Assembly (NCBI RefSeq): GCF_014836445.1
Contig: NZ_JACSQV010000001.1
Location: 179,469-243,468, forward strand
Direction: 5' to 3'
Length of the DNA: 64,000 nt
Source of the DNA: Cellulomonas avistercoris
GTDB lineage: Bacteria > Actinomycetota > Actinomycetes > Actinomycetales > Cellulomonadaceae
The notes beneath the pieces were generated by a model, which worked only from the letters and a program-made list of their open reading frames with translations, made no database searches and was not told where the DNA came from. This document shows, piece by piece, positions 8,769 through 17,002 of this stretch; position 1 is the stretch's first letter, and every line of letters starts with the position of its first letter. The position numbers and the translations under genes were made by a program.

Positions 8769-10003
8769 TGGCCCAGCAGACGAAGACCAAGACGTTCGAG
8801 TACGCGGTCCGGGACCGGTCCGGCAAGATCGTCAAGGGCCGCATCGAGGCGCCCAACCAGGGCGCGGTGGCCAACAAGCTCAAGACGCTCGGCCTCGCGC
8901 CGATGTCGATCAACGAGGTCGGGACGACGGGGCTCCAGAAGGAGCTCTCGATCCCGGGCATGAGCGACAAGATCTCGCTCAAGGACCTCGCGATCATGGC
9001 GCGCCAGCTCTCGACCATGATCAACGCGGGCCTCTCGCTGCTGCGCGCGCTGACGATCCTGGCGGAGCAGACGGAGAGCAAGCCGCTGGCGAAGCGGCTG
9101 AGCCAGGTGCGTGGCGACGTCGAGGTCGGCGGTGCGTTCTCGACGTCCCTCGCGAAGCACGCCGACGTGTTCCCGCCGCTGATGATCAACATGGTCAAGG
9201 CCGGCGAGGTCGGCGGGTTCCTCGACCAGGTGCTCGTCTCCGTCGCCGAGAACTTCGAGGCCGAGGTCAAGCTGCGCGGCAAGGTGAAGTCCGCGATGAC
9301 CTACCCCGTCGTGGTGTTCATCATCGCGATCCTCGCGGTCGTCGGCATGCTGCTGTTCATCGTGCCGGTGTTCGCGGGGATGTTCGCGAGCCTCGGCGGC
9401 GAGCTGCCGATGCCGACGCAGATCCTGGTCAAGCTGTCGGAGGTCCTCAAGTGGACGGGCGTGCCGACGCTGGTCGCGGTGATCCTGTTCTCGATCTGGT
9501 GGAGCAAGCACAAGAACGACAAGCCGGTGCGCGAGCTCGTCGACCCGTGGAAGCTCAAGGTCCCGGTGTTCGGCAACCTGTTCAAGAAGATCGCCGTCAG
9601 CCGCTTCACGCGCAACTTCGGCACCATGATCCACGCCGGTGTCCCGATCCTGCAGGCGCTCGACATCGTGGGGGAGACCTCGGGCAACCTCGTCATCGAG
9701 AAGGCGGCGCGGTCGGTCCAGGAGTCCGTGCGCGCCGGTCACTCGCTGACGGAGCCGCTGTCCCAGCACGCCGTGTTCCCACCGATGGTCGTGCAGATGA
9801 TGGCCGTCGGCGAGGACACGGGCGCGCTCGACGACATGCTCGAGAAGATCGCCCAGTTCTACGACCAGGAGGTCGAGGCGACGACCGAGCAGCTCACGTC
9901 GCTCATCGAGCCCCTCATGATCGTCGTCCTCGGCACGATCATCGGCGGCATGATCATCGCGCTCTACATGCCGATCTTCTCCGTCTTCAACCTCATCAAC
10001 TGA
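8768..10003 (+). CDS. pilC: type IV pilus inner-membrane platform protein PilC
   Basis: Polytopic platform protein on which PilB and PilT act. The 411-residue protein has two GspF-type halves. Each carries a cytoplasmic helical part (ARQLSTMINAGLSLLRAL; RNFGTMIHAGVPILQAL) followed by membrane segments around VVVFIIAILAVVGMLLFIV, a short second helix and VVLGTIIGGMIIALYMPI at the end. Start and stop of pilT overlap here (TGATG), so expression is coupled. The GTG at 8765 directly before the ATG is an equally possible start and would add one residue. Confidence 0.95.
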   Translation: MAQQTKTKTFEYAVRDRSGKIVKGRIEAPNQGAVANKLKTLGLAPMSINEVGTTGLQKELSIPGMSDKISLKDLAIMARQLSTMINAGLSLLRALTILAEQTESKPLAKRLSQVRGDVEVGGAFSTSLAKHADVFPPLMINMVKAGEVGGFLDQVLVSVAENFEAEVKLRGKVKSAMTYPVVVFIIAILAVVGMLLFIVPVFAGMFASLGGELPMPTQILVKLSEVLKWTGVPTLVAVILFSIWWSKHKNDKPVRELVDPWKLKVPVFGNLFKKIAVSRFTRNFGTMIHAGVPILQALDIVGETSGNLVIEKAARSVQESVRAGHSLTEPLSQHAVFPPMVVQMMAVGEDTGALDDMLEKIAQFYDQEVEATTEQLTSLIEPLMIVVLGTIIGGMIIALYMPIFSVFNLIN

Positions 10004-10014
10004 AGGACGCGACG

Positions 10015-10458
10015 ATGGAACCGGTCGAGCTGCGGCGACACCACGTACGGCGGCGGGACCGCGGCGACGTCGGCTTCTCCCTCATCGAGCTGTTGGTCGT
10101 CATCGTGATCATCGGTCTGCTGGCCGCCATCGCGGTGCCCGCGTTCCTCAACACGCGGCACCGGGCCCTGGACGCCACCGTCAAGCACGACCTGCGGACG
10201 GTCGCGACGGCGGTGGAGGCCGCACGTACGTCGGACGGCGAGCTCCCGACGTCGGCGGCGGACCTCTCGTCCGACGCGGTCCTGAGCGAGGGGACGACGG
10301 TAGACGTCGTGGTCACGGGAACAGAGGTGTGCCTCGCAGGGGACCATTCGACGCCGCCCGGGCCGACGCACGTGTGGGTGTACGACACGGCGCGGGGTGG
10401 CCTGGTGGACGACGTCGCAGCGGGGTGCGCCGGCGCGGCGACGTTCACCCTGCCCTGA
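10015..10458 (+). CDS. type IV pilin-like protein (prepilin)
   Basis: A 147-residue prepilin. The leader of 20 residues ends in DVG, and the mature protein would begin FSLIELLVVIVIIGLL, with the diagnostic Glu at position +5 and a long hydrophobic helix. The C-terminal part has two cysteines (EVCLAGD and AGCAG), as in the D-region loop of pilins. It starts 11 bases after pilC behind GAAGGA, so it probably shares the pilT-pilC transcript. Its sequence differs from the two major pilins downstream, especially in the short leader and the C-terminus. Minor or alternative pilin is likely; which role cannot be told from sequence. Confidence 0.88.
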   Translation: MEPVELRRHHVRRRDRGDVGFSLIELLVVIVIIGLLAAIAVPAFLNTRHRALDATVKHDLRTVATAVEAARTSDGELPTSAADLSSDAVLSEGTTVDVVVTGTEVCLAGDHSTPPGPTHVWVYDTARGGLVDDVAAGCAGAATFTLP

Positions 10459-10522
10459 CCCAGCCCGTCCGTGGCGTCCCCTAGTCCGCCCGGGTGATCG
10501 TGCGCGGCGAACGGGTGTCCGG

Positions 10523-10551
10523 CTCAACCTGGCGGGTACGGGTGCCGAAAG
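10523..10551 (+). promoter_or_regulatory. sigma-28/WhiG-type promoter of the first major pilin
   Basis: CTCAAC at 10523-10528, a 15-base spacer, GCCGAAAG at 10544-10551. The second block starts 77 bases before the ATG at 10621. The same element with the same spacing precedes the paralogous pilin (78 bases before its ATG), and downstream bases such as GCAG and CCTTC are partly shared, so the upstream regions look duplicated together with the genes. Confidence 0.72.
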
Positions 10552-10620
10552 GTCAGGCAGCAGGCCTTCTGGCCGGCAACTGATGCAGTACTTCACCTGG
10601 AACAGAAACGAGGCCGAGCA

Positions 10621-11055
10621 ATGATCGCTCGCGTGCGCAAGTCCATCGACGAGAAGGACCAGGGCTTCACCCTGATCGAGCTCCTCGTCGTCATCATCAT
10701 CATCGGGATCCTGTCCGCGATCGCCATCCCGGTGTTCCTCAACCAGCGCAAGAAGGCCGTGGACGCGTCGGTCAAGTCCGACCTGCGCACGGTCGCCAAC
10801 GAGTTCGAGACGTACTTCACGGACAAGCAGGTCTACCCGACCGTCGCGGCAGGCACGGGCTCGATCACCATCGGGGCGGCGCCGGACCCCGTGACGACCG
10901 TCAAGCTCAGCCCGGGCAACATCTTCACGCCGAGCACGACGGCGGCGACCGGTACGTTCTGCTTCGTCATCTCGAACCCGAACGGCACGGCGACGACCGG
11001 TTTCGCGTACGACTCCGACGACGGCGGCGTGCAGAAGGACGACAGCTGCGTCTGA
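10621..11055 (+). CDS. pilA: major type IV pilin, copy 1
   Basis: Prepilin of 144 residues. A 15-residue leader ends in EKDQG, followed by FTLIELLVVIIIIGIL with Glu at +5. The globular part is Thr/Ser/Gly-rich and ends with a two-cysteine D-region (TFCF ... DDSCV). The first 73 residues differ from the second copy at only four positions, while the C-terminal halves diverge. The ATG at 10621 follows CGAGGCCGAG. It is monocistronic: its own sigma-28-like promoter lies upstream and a strong hairpin follows. Major-pilin status is inferred from the duplication, separate promoter and compact size. Confidence 0.92.
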   Translation: MIARVRKSIDEKDQGFTLIELLVVIIIIGILSAIAIPVFLNQRKKAVDASVKSDLRTVANEFETYFTDKQVYPTVAAGTGSITIGAAPDPVTTVKLSPGNIFTPSTTAATGTFCFVISNPNGTATTGFAYDSDDGGVQKDDSCV

Positions 11056-11069
11056 CCTCGAAACTTCAT

Positions 11070-11102
11070 GGAGCGGGTCGTGGGTTTCCCACGGCCCGCT
11101 CC
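11070..11102 (+). terminator. intrinsic terminator after pilin copy 1
   Basis: Inverted repeat GGAGCGGGTCGTGGG / CCCACGGCCCGCTCC with a TTT loop, 15 pairs including one G-U. It ends 47 bases after the pilin stop. No U-run follows, as is common for GC-rich actinobacterial terminators. Confidence 0.75.
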
Positions 11103-11347
11103 GTGCTTGCAGCGCCCTGCGCCCGGCCCAGGCGTGACGGGAGCGGTCCGGTCCGCACCTAGCCGGAACGGCACGGCCACGCCCGTCGGCGTACGGCGCC
11201 ACGACCCCGGTGTGCAGACGGACGCCCCTGGCACTTCCTCTCAGGGCGATGTCGTGCGGTGCCCAACCCCCGGGTGCGTCCTTCTAAGCGCGGGAGCGGT
11301 ACATCTGCGCTGAACGAGTGATTTCGCCGGCGGGCCGGGTCCGGCGG
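11103..11347. other. intergenic stretch between the two pilin genes, no gene seen
   Basis: Together with the flanking terminator, promoter and leader this makes a 391-base gap. I see no credible coding frame or strong hairpin in this part. The open frame running into the second pilin from 11318 is only a readthrough of its leader region. Confidence 0.5.
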
Positions 11348-11376
11348 CTCAACGTCACGTGCCGCGGTGCCGAAGG
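11348..11376 (+). promoter_or_regulatory. sigma-28/WhiG-type promoter of the second major pilin
   Basis: CTCAAC at 11348-11353, a 15-base spacer, GCCGAAGG at 11369-11376, starting 78 bases before the ATG at 11447. Layout is identical to the copy before pilin 1 apart from one base in the distance to the start codon. Confidence 0.72.
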
Positions 11377-11446
11377 ACCGGTCAGCAGACCTTCGAGGGA
11401 TGCACCTGTAGCAGTTTCCGTGTCGAACCAGAATGAGGTCGAGCAC

Positions 11447-11890
11447 ATGATCGCTCGCGTGCGCAAGTCCATGGACGAGAAGGACCAGGGCTTCACCCTG
11501 ATCGAGCTCCTCGTCGTCATCATCATCATCGGGATCCTGTCGGCGATCGCCATCCCGGTGTTCCTCAACCAGCGCAAGAAGGCGGTCGACGCGTCGATCA
11601 AGTCCGACCTGCGCACGGTGGCCAACGAGTACGAGACGTACTTCACGGACCTGCAGGTCTACCCGGCGGGAACCTTCGCGAGCGGCGTCGTGACGCTGCC
11701 CGTCGCCTCGGGCACCGCCCCGACGGTCAAGCTGAGCCCGAACAACACGTTCGAGAACCTCACCGGTACGGGCGTCGCCACCGGCACCTTCTGCTTCCGG
11801 GTCTCCAACACGAACGGGACGACCTCCACCGGCTTCGTCTACGACTCCGACAAGGGCGGCCTGCAGGCCGCCGGTGCCGGCTGCTCCTGA
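11447..11890 (+). CDS. pilA: major type IV pilin, copy 2
   Basis: Prepilin of 147 residues, paralogous to the gene at 10621. The leader, the FTLIELLVVIIIIGIL helix (Glu +5) and the first part of the long helix are nearly identical, even at the DNA level. The exposed C-terminal part differs but keeps the two cysteines (TFCF ... GAGCS). The ATG at 11447 follows GAGGTCGAG; the longer frame from 11318 is discarded because it would remove the short basic prepilin leader. It has its own sigma-28-like promoter and is closed by a perfect 16-bp hairpin. Two interchangeable pilins, or differently timed ones, are both possible. Confidence 0.92.
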   Translation: MIARVRKSMDEKDQGFTLIELLVVIIIIGILSAIAIPVFLNQRKKAVDASIKSDLRTVANEYETYFTDLQVYPAGTFASGVVTLPVASGTAPTVKLSPNNTFENLTGTGVATGTFCFRVSNTNGTTSTGFVYDSDKGGLQAAGAGCS

Positions 11891-11898
11891 GTCGTCAT

Positions 11899-11933
11899 GC
11901 CGAAGGCCGGGGTCGAGGACCCCGGCCTTCGGC
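11899..11933 (+). terminator. intrinsic terminator after pilin copy 2
   Basis: Perfect 16-bp inverted repeat (11899-11914 with 11918-11933) around a GAG loop. It lies 8 bases after the pilin stop and separates the pilins from the minor-pilin operon. Confidence 0.8.
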
Positions 11934-11992
11934 CGGCGGGGCGGCACCGTCGTCCCGCGCCCGAGACCTGACTGATGGCACGAGGAGATGAC

Positions 11993-13852
11993 GTGACGAC
12001 CCACAGCCGCACGGGCGCCCACGCCGCGCGACGCCCAGCCGTGCTCCCGGACGGCGGCTTCACGCTGGTCGAGGTCATCGTCGCCCTCACGCTCCTCGCG
12101 CTGCTCTCGACGGCGGCGCTCTACTTCTTCGTCAGCGGGTCTCGCGCGGTCACGCACCAGCAGCGCTCGCACGGCGCGGTGTCGGCGGCGAACGACGCCA
12201 TGGAGCAGGTCTTCTCCTACGTGCCGCAGATGGCCGGGTCGACCGTCGCGACGACGTCCTCCGGTCTGCTCGTCGGTCGCCTGGACTCCGATGTCACCGC
12301 GGCCTGGAGCGCCGCCGCCGCGCGCGGCATCCCCGGGATCGCGGAGACCTACCCGGGGTGGGACCGCGCTGCGGCGCCCGCCCCGCAGCCGGGCGGGGCC
12401 GATGACCGGATCAAGCTGGTCCGCACCGTGAGGTCCTCCGGTGTGACCTACGACGTCACGACGCTCATCGGCTACTGCTACCGCGTCGACAGCAACCCGA
12501 ACGCGGTCTGCACGCGCGTGGGCGGGGACTCGATCGGCAACCCGAACCCCGGCTACGTCCGGATGCTGCGCTCCATCGTGGTGGTGAGCTGGCCCGGGAC
12601 GACGTCATCGTGCGTCGCCGGCACGTGCTCCTACCAGATCCAGTCGCTCATCGACCCGAACTCGGACCTCAAGTGGAACAACACCACGCGCCTGCAGTCG
12701 TTCGACGACGCGGTGCAGGTGAACGCGGGTGAGTCGGTGACGATCGACGTGCTCGCGAACGACTCGGTCATGGAGCTGTCGAGCAACCCCGTCTCGAAGA
12801 CCAGCGAGCCGATGCGCGGCGGCACCCCCGTCGGTACCGCCACCGTAGACACGTCCTCCGGCAAGATCGTGTACCAGGCACCCGCCGACGGGTGGGGCGA
12901 GGTGACGTTCGGCTACCGGGTGGAGGTCGGTGCCCGCATCACCCAGGCGACCGTGCACGCCTACGTGACACCGAAGGCGCCCGACCTGTCGGCGTCGGTG
13001 CGCATCGGTCAGGTCGTCGAGCTGCCCGTCGTGCACGGCAGCGGTGTGACCGCCGGGTCGTTGACGCTGACCCAGGCGCCCGGCGCCGGGAGCGTCTCGA
13101 TGCCGAGCGGCGTGCCGCGGTTCCGCTACCAGGCACCCGCGACCGCGGGGACCTACCAGTTCCGGTACACGTTCAGGGACAGCACCAACACGACGAGCCT
13201 CGTGGGCGTCGCCACGGTGACGGTGTACACGTACGACCCGGGCCTGGGACCGAACCTGCAGTACCCGTTGGTGACCAACCCGGTCACGACCTGGCCGGCC
13301 CAGTCGTCGGCTGCCGCCCGCACCCTGGACGTGCGGGCCAACAGCGGTAACCCGACGGGGTACAGGACGATCGTCAGGTCGCTCCCGACCGGGGGGTCGC
13401 TCAACGTGGCCCTCAACAACCCGGTCACGGGTGCGCTCACCTGGACCCAGCCGGCGAACTCGGCAGGGGCCTTCTCGTTCACCTACCAGGTCGTCGCTCC
13501 CGACGGGAGCAACCCGTCTCCCACCGGGACCGTGACGCTCCTCGTGCCGCCGGTGGCGAACAACCAGGAGATCACCATCAAGCGCAGCACCTCGAAGGCG
13601 GTCACCCAGACGGTCACCCTCACGAGCTACCCGGCCTCGGGGATGACGTTCACGCGTACATCGAGCCCCTCATGCTCGCCGAACGTGTCCGTCAAGACGA
13701 CGTCGTCGGCCAACGGGGCGACACAGGTCGTCGAGGTGCCGAGGAGTGCCGGCGCCACGACCTGCAAGTTCACGTTCACGACGTCGGTGGCCACTGCGGC
13801 GGGCGTCCTGACGTCCGCACCGGGGACCGTGACGGTGAAGGTGACCACGTGA
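11993..13852 (+). CDS. minor pilin with C-terminal Ig-like repeats (putative pilus adhesin)
   Basis: 619 residues, far longer than a normal pilin. A 22-residue leader ending in PDGG is followed by FTLVEVIVALTLLALL with Glu at +5, so it should be processed and assembled like a pilin. Residues to ~235 form the pilin-like part, with four cysteines. From ~238 (DDAVQVNAGESVTIDVLAND) to the end, several beta-rich units of roughly 90 residues resemble the bacterial Ig/cadherin-like domains of surface adhesins. The GTG at 11993 has GAGGAG five bases upstream; an ATG at 11975 would add six residues. It overlaps the next prepilin gene by 4 bases. An adhesive role is inference. Confidence 0.85.
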   Translation: MTTHSRTGAHAARRPAVLPDGGFTLVEVIVALTLLALLSTAALYFFVSGSRAVTHQQRSHGAVSAANDAMEQVFSYVPQMAGSTVATTSSGLLVGRLDSDVTAAWSAAAARGIPGIAETYPGWDRAAAPAPQPGGADDRIKLVRTVRSSGVTYDVTTLIGYCYRVDSNPNAVCTRVGGDSIGNPNPGYVRMLRSIVVVSWPGTTSSCVAGTCSYQIQSLIDPNSDLKWNNTTRLQSFDDAVQVNAGESVTIDVLANDSVMELSSNPVSKTSEPMRGGTPVGTATVDTSSGKIVYQAPADGWGEVTFGYRVEVGARITQATVHAYVTPKAPDLSASVRIGQVVELPVVHGSGVTAGSLTLTQAPGAGSVSMPSGVPRFRYQAPATAGTYQFRYTFRDSTNTTSLVGVATVTVYTYDPGLGPNLQYPLVTNPVTTWPAQSSAAARTLDVRANSGNPTGYRTIVRSLPTGGSLNVALNNPVTGALTWTQPANSAGAFSFTYQVVAPDGSNPSPTGTVTLLVPPVANNQEITIKRSTSKAVTQTVTLTSYPASGMTFTRTSSPSCSPNVSVKTTSSANGATQVVEVPRSAGATTCKFTFTTSVATAAGVLTSAPGTVTVKVTT

Positions 13853-14538
13853 CCGGCGCGGCCGGGCGCGCACGAGCCGTCGCCTCCCGGGAGGCCGGCC
13901 TCTCGTTGCCCGAGCTGCTGGTCGCGATGCTCATCCTCACGGTCGTGTCGTCCGTCTTCATGGCCGGTGTCGTCCAGATGTCGCGCAACACCGTGGAGTC
14001 GGAGGTGACGGTCGACGCCGCCGACTCGGTGCGCCGGGTGTTCCAGCGGCTCGACAAGGAGATGCGGTACGCGGACGCGGTCAACTTCCCCGGCACGTCG
14101 GGGACGGGCCGGCACTACCTCGAGTTCCGGGTACCAGCGGTGGCCGCGCGGTCCGGGGCCACGACGTGCGTCCAGTGGCGCTGGGACCCGACGACCAAGC
14201 TCCTGGAGTCGCGCACCTGGGCCGAGTCCGCGCCGTCGCTCCCGGCGTTCGGGACCGTGGCGGAGAACATGGTGATGGGGACCGACCCGTCGCCGATCGA
14301 CCCGGACGACCCGCCGTACCCGTACCCGTTCGGGCTGGAGGTGGCGTCGCCGGAGCACCCGCGGCAGAGCGTGACGGTCCGGATCCAGATGCGCGCCGCC
14401 GTGGGCAAGCGCGACGTCCAGTCCCAGTCCCTGTTCGTCGCCCGCAACAGCACCGTCGACTCCGCCGGCAACACCGACACGAACGGCGACAAGGTGTCGG
14501 ACAGCCCTGCCTGCTGGCGTGCCGGGGTCCGGCCGTGA
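13849..14538 (+). CDS. minor pilin / PilW-like prepilin
   Basis: 229-residue prepilin. The leader ends in SREAG, then LSLPELLVAMLILTVV with Glu at +5. The GLSLPELLVA pattern is that of PilW/PilV-type minor pilins, which help prime pilus assembly. The rest holds one cysteine pair region (TTCVQW ... PACW) and no recognised extra domain. The GTG at 13849 overlaps the preceding stop (GTGA). The last bases overlap or abut the next gene, so the three minor pilins are co-translated. The assignment to PilW rather than another minor pilin is approximate. Confidence 0.85.
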   Translation: MTGAAGRARAVASREAGLSLPELLVAMLILTVVSSVFMAGVVQMSRNTVESEVTVDAADSVRRVFQRLDKEMRYADAVNFPGTSGTGRHYLEFRVPAVAARSGATTCVQWRWDPTTKLLESRTWAESAPSLPAFGTVAENMVMGTDPSPIDPDDPPYPYPFGLEVASPEHPRQSVTVRIQMRAAVGKRDVQSQSLFVARNSTVDSAGNTDTNGDKVSDSPACWRAGVRP

Positions 14539-14552
14539 GGAAGGACCTGGAC

Positions 14553-16124
14553 ATGGACACGTTCAACGCCCGCCTGCGTGCGGCTGCGCGCCGCGAGGAC
14601 GGCGTGGCGATGATGACCGTCGTCATGCTCACGCTCATCCTCATGTCGCTCAGCGTCCTCGTGCTGGGGATGGTGGTGTCGCAGGTCGCGCCCGCGCAGT
14701 TCGCGCGCAAGAACACCGAGACGGTCTTCGCTGCCGAGGCCGGTCTCGAGACCGCCATGGGACGCATCCGGACGGCCCAGGCGGGCGGCGACTTCACCGG
14801 TGCCGTCTACGGCAAGCCCAACCTGCTGCCCTGCACGGTGGAAGGAGTGGTGGGCCAGCCGGGCAGCCAGACGACCTACGCCGCGACCGTCCGGTACTAC
14901 GCGGACGACCCGACGGGCAAGAGCCCGACGTGGCTCAACGCCAACAAGCTGGCCTGCACGCCCGGCTCCGGCACGGGCACCGTCCTGCCGTCCTTCGCGT
15001 ACATCGAGTCCGCCGGTGACGCGCCCGCCGCGGGCAAGGTCGGTGCCACGCAGGGTGACCGCGCGATCGCGATGGTCTACCGCTTCGAGACGACGACCAC
15101 CAACATCAAGGGCGGGCGCATCTTCTCCTGGTTCAACGGCAACGAGGCGCAGTTCTGCCTGCGGGCGACCAACACCACACCCGGCTCGACCGTGACGTAC
15201 CGCCCGATCGGGGAGTGCGGTGCGGTGAGCAACGACAACGTCGAGCTGTGGATCTACGACACCGACTACACGTTGAAGCTCGCCAGCTCGACCCTCACCG
15301 CGACGTCGCTGTGCATGACGAACGAGAGCGGCACCGTTCGGCTGCGCGCCTGCACCGCCTCGTCGACGCAGGCGTTCGCCTGGCACCCCGACGGCAACGC
15401 CACGTGGGTCGCGCAGAACTCGAGCTTCCAGAACAACGGCACCTGCCTGAAGTCCTCGCAGTCGTCCGGCGTGCCCTCCACGGGCAGCACCCTGCAGGTC
15501 GGCACGTGCGCGAACCAGAACGCCTGGGGCTCCTTCGCGCCCGACCCGGCGGTCGGACCGGGTGCCGCCAGCATCAGCACCAAGCAGATCGTGAACTTCC
15601 TCGAGTTCGGCCGCTGCTTCGACGTGACCGACACCAACGTCGGCCGGCCGTTCATGATCTCCTACCCCTGCAAGCAGGACCCGCCGTCGGGCGCCGAGCT
15701 GTTCTGGAACCACAAGTGGTACTACGAGGAGCCGCTGGTGGGGACCACCGCGCCCCCCCAGCTCATCTACGTCTACCAGAACAACGACCTCTCGAAGGAC
15801 TACTGCCTCCAGGCCCCGTCGTCGCAGACGGACCCCACCGAGTCGGGCGTCAACGCGGGCTACTATCCGACCCTGACGGCGTCCTGCTCGACGTCCGACC
15901 CCCGCCAGATGTGGACCCGGAGCACTGCGACGGGCGTCAAGGCGACGAGCTGGACCATCAGGGACAACTCCGGGCGCTGCATCGGGGTGGGCGGCAGCAA
16001 GTACCTGGACAAGTGGTCGGCCCTGGTCGTGTCGGCGTGCGACGGTGCCGCCGCCCAGAAGTGGAACGCACCGGCGGACAGCGTCGAGGCGAAGGTCGGC
16101 GGCTACCTGGAGGAGAAGGGCTGA
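14553..16124 (+). CDS. PilX/GspK-like minor pilin fused to a ricin-B-type lectin region
   Basis: 523 residues. The leader ends in RREDG, then VAMMTVVMLTLILMSL. There is no Glu at +5, which is typical of PilX/GspK-type proteins that cap the fibre tip. After a pilin-like part to about residue 195, a cysteine-rich region starts at Cys202 and runs to the end. It has ricin-type beta-trefoil marks: QxW motifs RQMW (Gln452) and AQKW (Gln502), related QAFAW and QNAW segments, and repeated CL/CM...C pairs. Such domains bind sugars in many secreted actinobacterial proteins. The ATG at 14553 has GAGGAAGGA at seven bases; a GTG at 14535 overlapping the upstream stop is the alternative. Tip lectin function is inferred. 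Confidence 0.85.
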   Translation: MDTFNARLRAAARREDGVAMMTVVMLTLILMSLSVLVLGMVVSQVAPAQFARKNTETVFAAEAGLETAMGRIRTAQAGGDFTGAVYGKPNLLPCTVEGVVGQPGSQTTYAATVRYYADDPTGKSPTWLNANKLACTPGSGTGTVLPSFAYIESAGDAPAAGKVGATQGDRAIAMVYRFETTTTNIKGGRIFSWFNGNEAQFCLRATNTTPGSTVTYRPIGECGAVSNDNVELWIYDTDYTLKLASSTLTATSLCMTNESGTVRLRACTASSTQAFAWHPDGNATWVAQNSSFQNNGTCLKSSQSSGVPSTGSTLQVGTCANQNAWGSFAPDPAVGPGAASISTKQIVNFLEFGRCFDVTDTNVGRPFMISYPCKQDPPSGAELFWNHKWYYEEPLVGTTAPPQLIYVYQNNDLSKDYCLQAPSSQTDPTESGVNAGYYPTLTASCSTSDPRQMWTRSTATGVKATSWTIRDNSGRCIGVGGSKYLDKWSALVVSACDGAAAQKWNAPADSVEAKVGGYLEEKG

Positions 16125-16149
16125 TGATGCACGACGGACGGCGGCGCGC

Positions 16150-16935
16150 GTGACGGGCTTCGTCGTCGCCGTCTGCGCGGCCTTCGGCCTCGTGATCGGC
16201 TCGTTCCTCAACGTGGTGATCTGGCGCGTCCCACGGGGCGAGTCGGTCGTGCGTCCTCCGAGCGCGTGCCCGGGCTGCGGCGCGCCGGTGCGACCGCGCG
16301 ACAACGTTCCGGTGCTGTCCTGGATCCTCCTGCGCGGCCGGTGCCGCGACTGCGGCGAGCCCATCAGCGCCCGCTACCCGGTGGTGGAGGCGCTGACGGG
16401 TCTGCTGTTCGCGGCGACGGCGTGGTTCTTCGGTCCCTCCTGGGACCTGCCGGCGCACCTCTACCTGGTCGCGATCGGCGTCGCCCTGGCGTACATCGAC
16501 ATCGACGTGCACCGGCTGCCGGACGCCATCACGCTGCCGTCCTATCCCGTGGTGCTCGCGCTGCTCGCCGTGGCCGCGGCGGGGACGGGGGACTGGTCGT
16601 CGTACCTGCGGGCCGTGGTGTGCGGCGCGCTCCTGTGGGCGTTCTACCTGCTCCTCGTCCTGGTCTACCCCCGGGGCATGGGCCTCGGGGACGTCAAGCT
16701 GGCCGGCGTGCTCGGCATGTACCTGGGCTGGGCGGGCTGGGGCGCGTTCGCGGTCGGCACCTTCGGTGCGTTCCTCGTCGGCGGCGTGTTCTCCCTCGGC
16801 CTGCTCGCCACGCGTCGTGCGGGGCGCAAGACGGGCATCCCGTTCGGCCCCTGGATGCTCATCGGGGCTGCGCTGGGCATCGTCGTCGGTGAGCCGCTGT
16901 GGCGGGGCTACCTCGATCTCACCCTCGGGGCCTGA
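16150..16935 (+). CDS. pilD: prepilin peptidase / N-methyltransferase
   Basis: Membrane aspartyl protease that cuts prepilin leaders after Gly and methylates the new N-terminus. The 261-residue protein has about seven membrane helices. The cytoplasmic loop has two zinc-type cysteine pairs (CPGC and CRDC), typical of bifunctional enzymes. The catalytic aspartates lie in YIDIDVHRLPD (about residues 117-119) and in GMGLGDVKL (Asp181). The GTG at 16150 is the only start that places the first helix at the N-terminus; its ribosome binding site is weak. It follows the minor pilin gene by 25 bases and is the last gene before a terminator. Confidence 0.92.
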   Translation: MTGFVVAVCAAFGLVIGSFLNVVIWRVPRGESVVRPPSACPGCGAPVRPRDNVPVLSWILLRGRCRDCGEPISARYPVVEALTGLLFAATAWFFGPSWDLPAHLYLVAIGVALAYIDIDVHRLPDAITLPSYPVVLALLAVAAAGTGDWSSYLRAVVCGALLWAFYLLLVLVYPRGMGLGDVKLAGVLGMYLGWAGWGAFAVGTFGAFLVGGVFSLGLLATRRAGRKTGIPFGPWMLIGAALGIVVGEPLWRGYLDLTLGA

Positions 16936-16936
16936 C

Positions 16937-16962
16937 GCCCCGACGTCGGCCGTCGTCGGGGC
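16937..16962 (+). terminator. intrinsic terminator after pilD
   Basis: GCCCCGACG / CGTCGGGGC, a 9-bp stem with an 8-base loop, starting two bases after the pilD stop. Confidence 0.65.
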
Positions 16963-17002
16963 GCTGCGGTGCAGAACGCCGGGCACCCGAGGCCCTGCAG
17001 CC

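Noticed and set aside
10490..11446. Shared leaders before both pilins as a cyclic-di-GMP (GEMM) riboswitch
   Set aside because: None of the conserved GEMM blocks can be placed. The similarity is explained by a duplicated sigma-28-type promoter and short leader.
11056..11446. Extra small pilin or toxin gene between the two pilins
   Set aside because: No frame has a start with a ribosome binding site and a plausible protein; the gap holds only a terminator, a promoter and leader sequence.
14166..14552. Longer N-terminus for the lectin-type minor pilin
   Set aside because: The frame is open but encodes a shadow of the upstream gene; a prepilin leader of 17 residues from 14553 fits the family and has a strong ribosome binding site.
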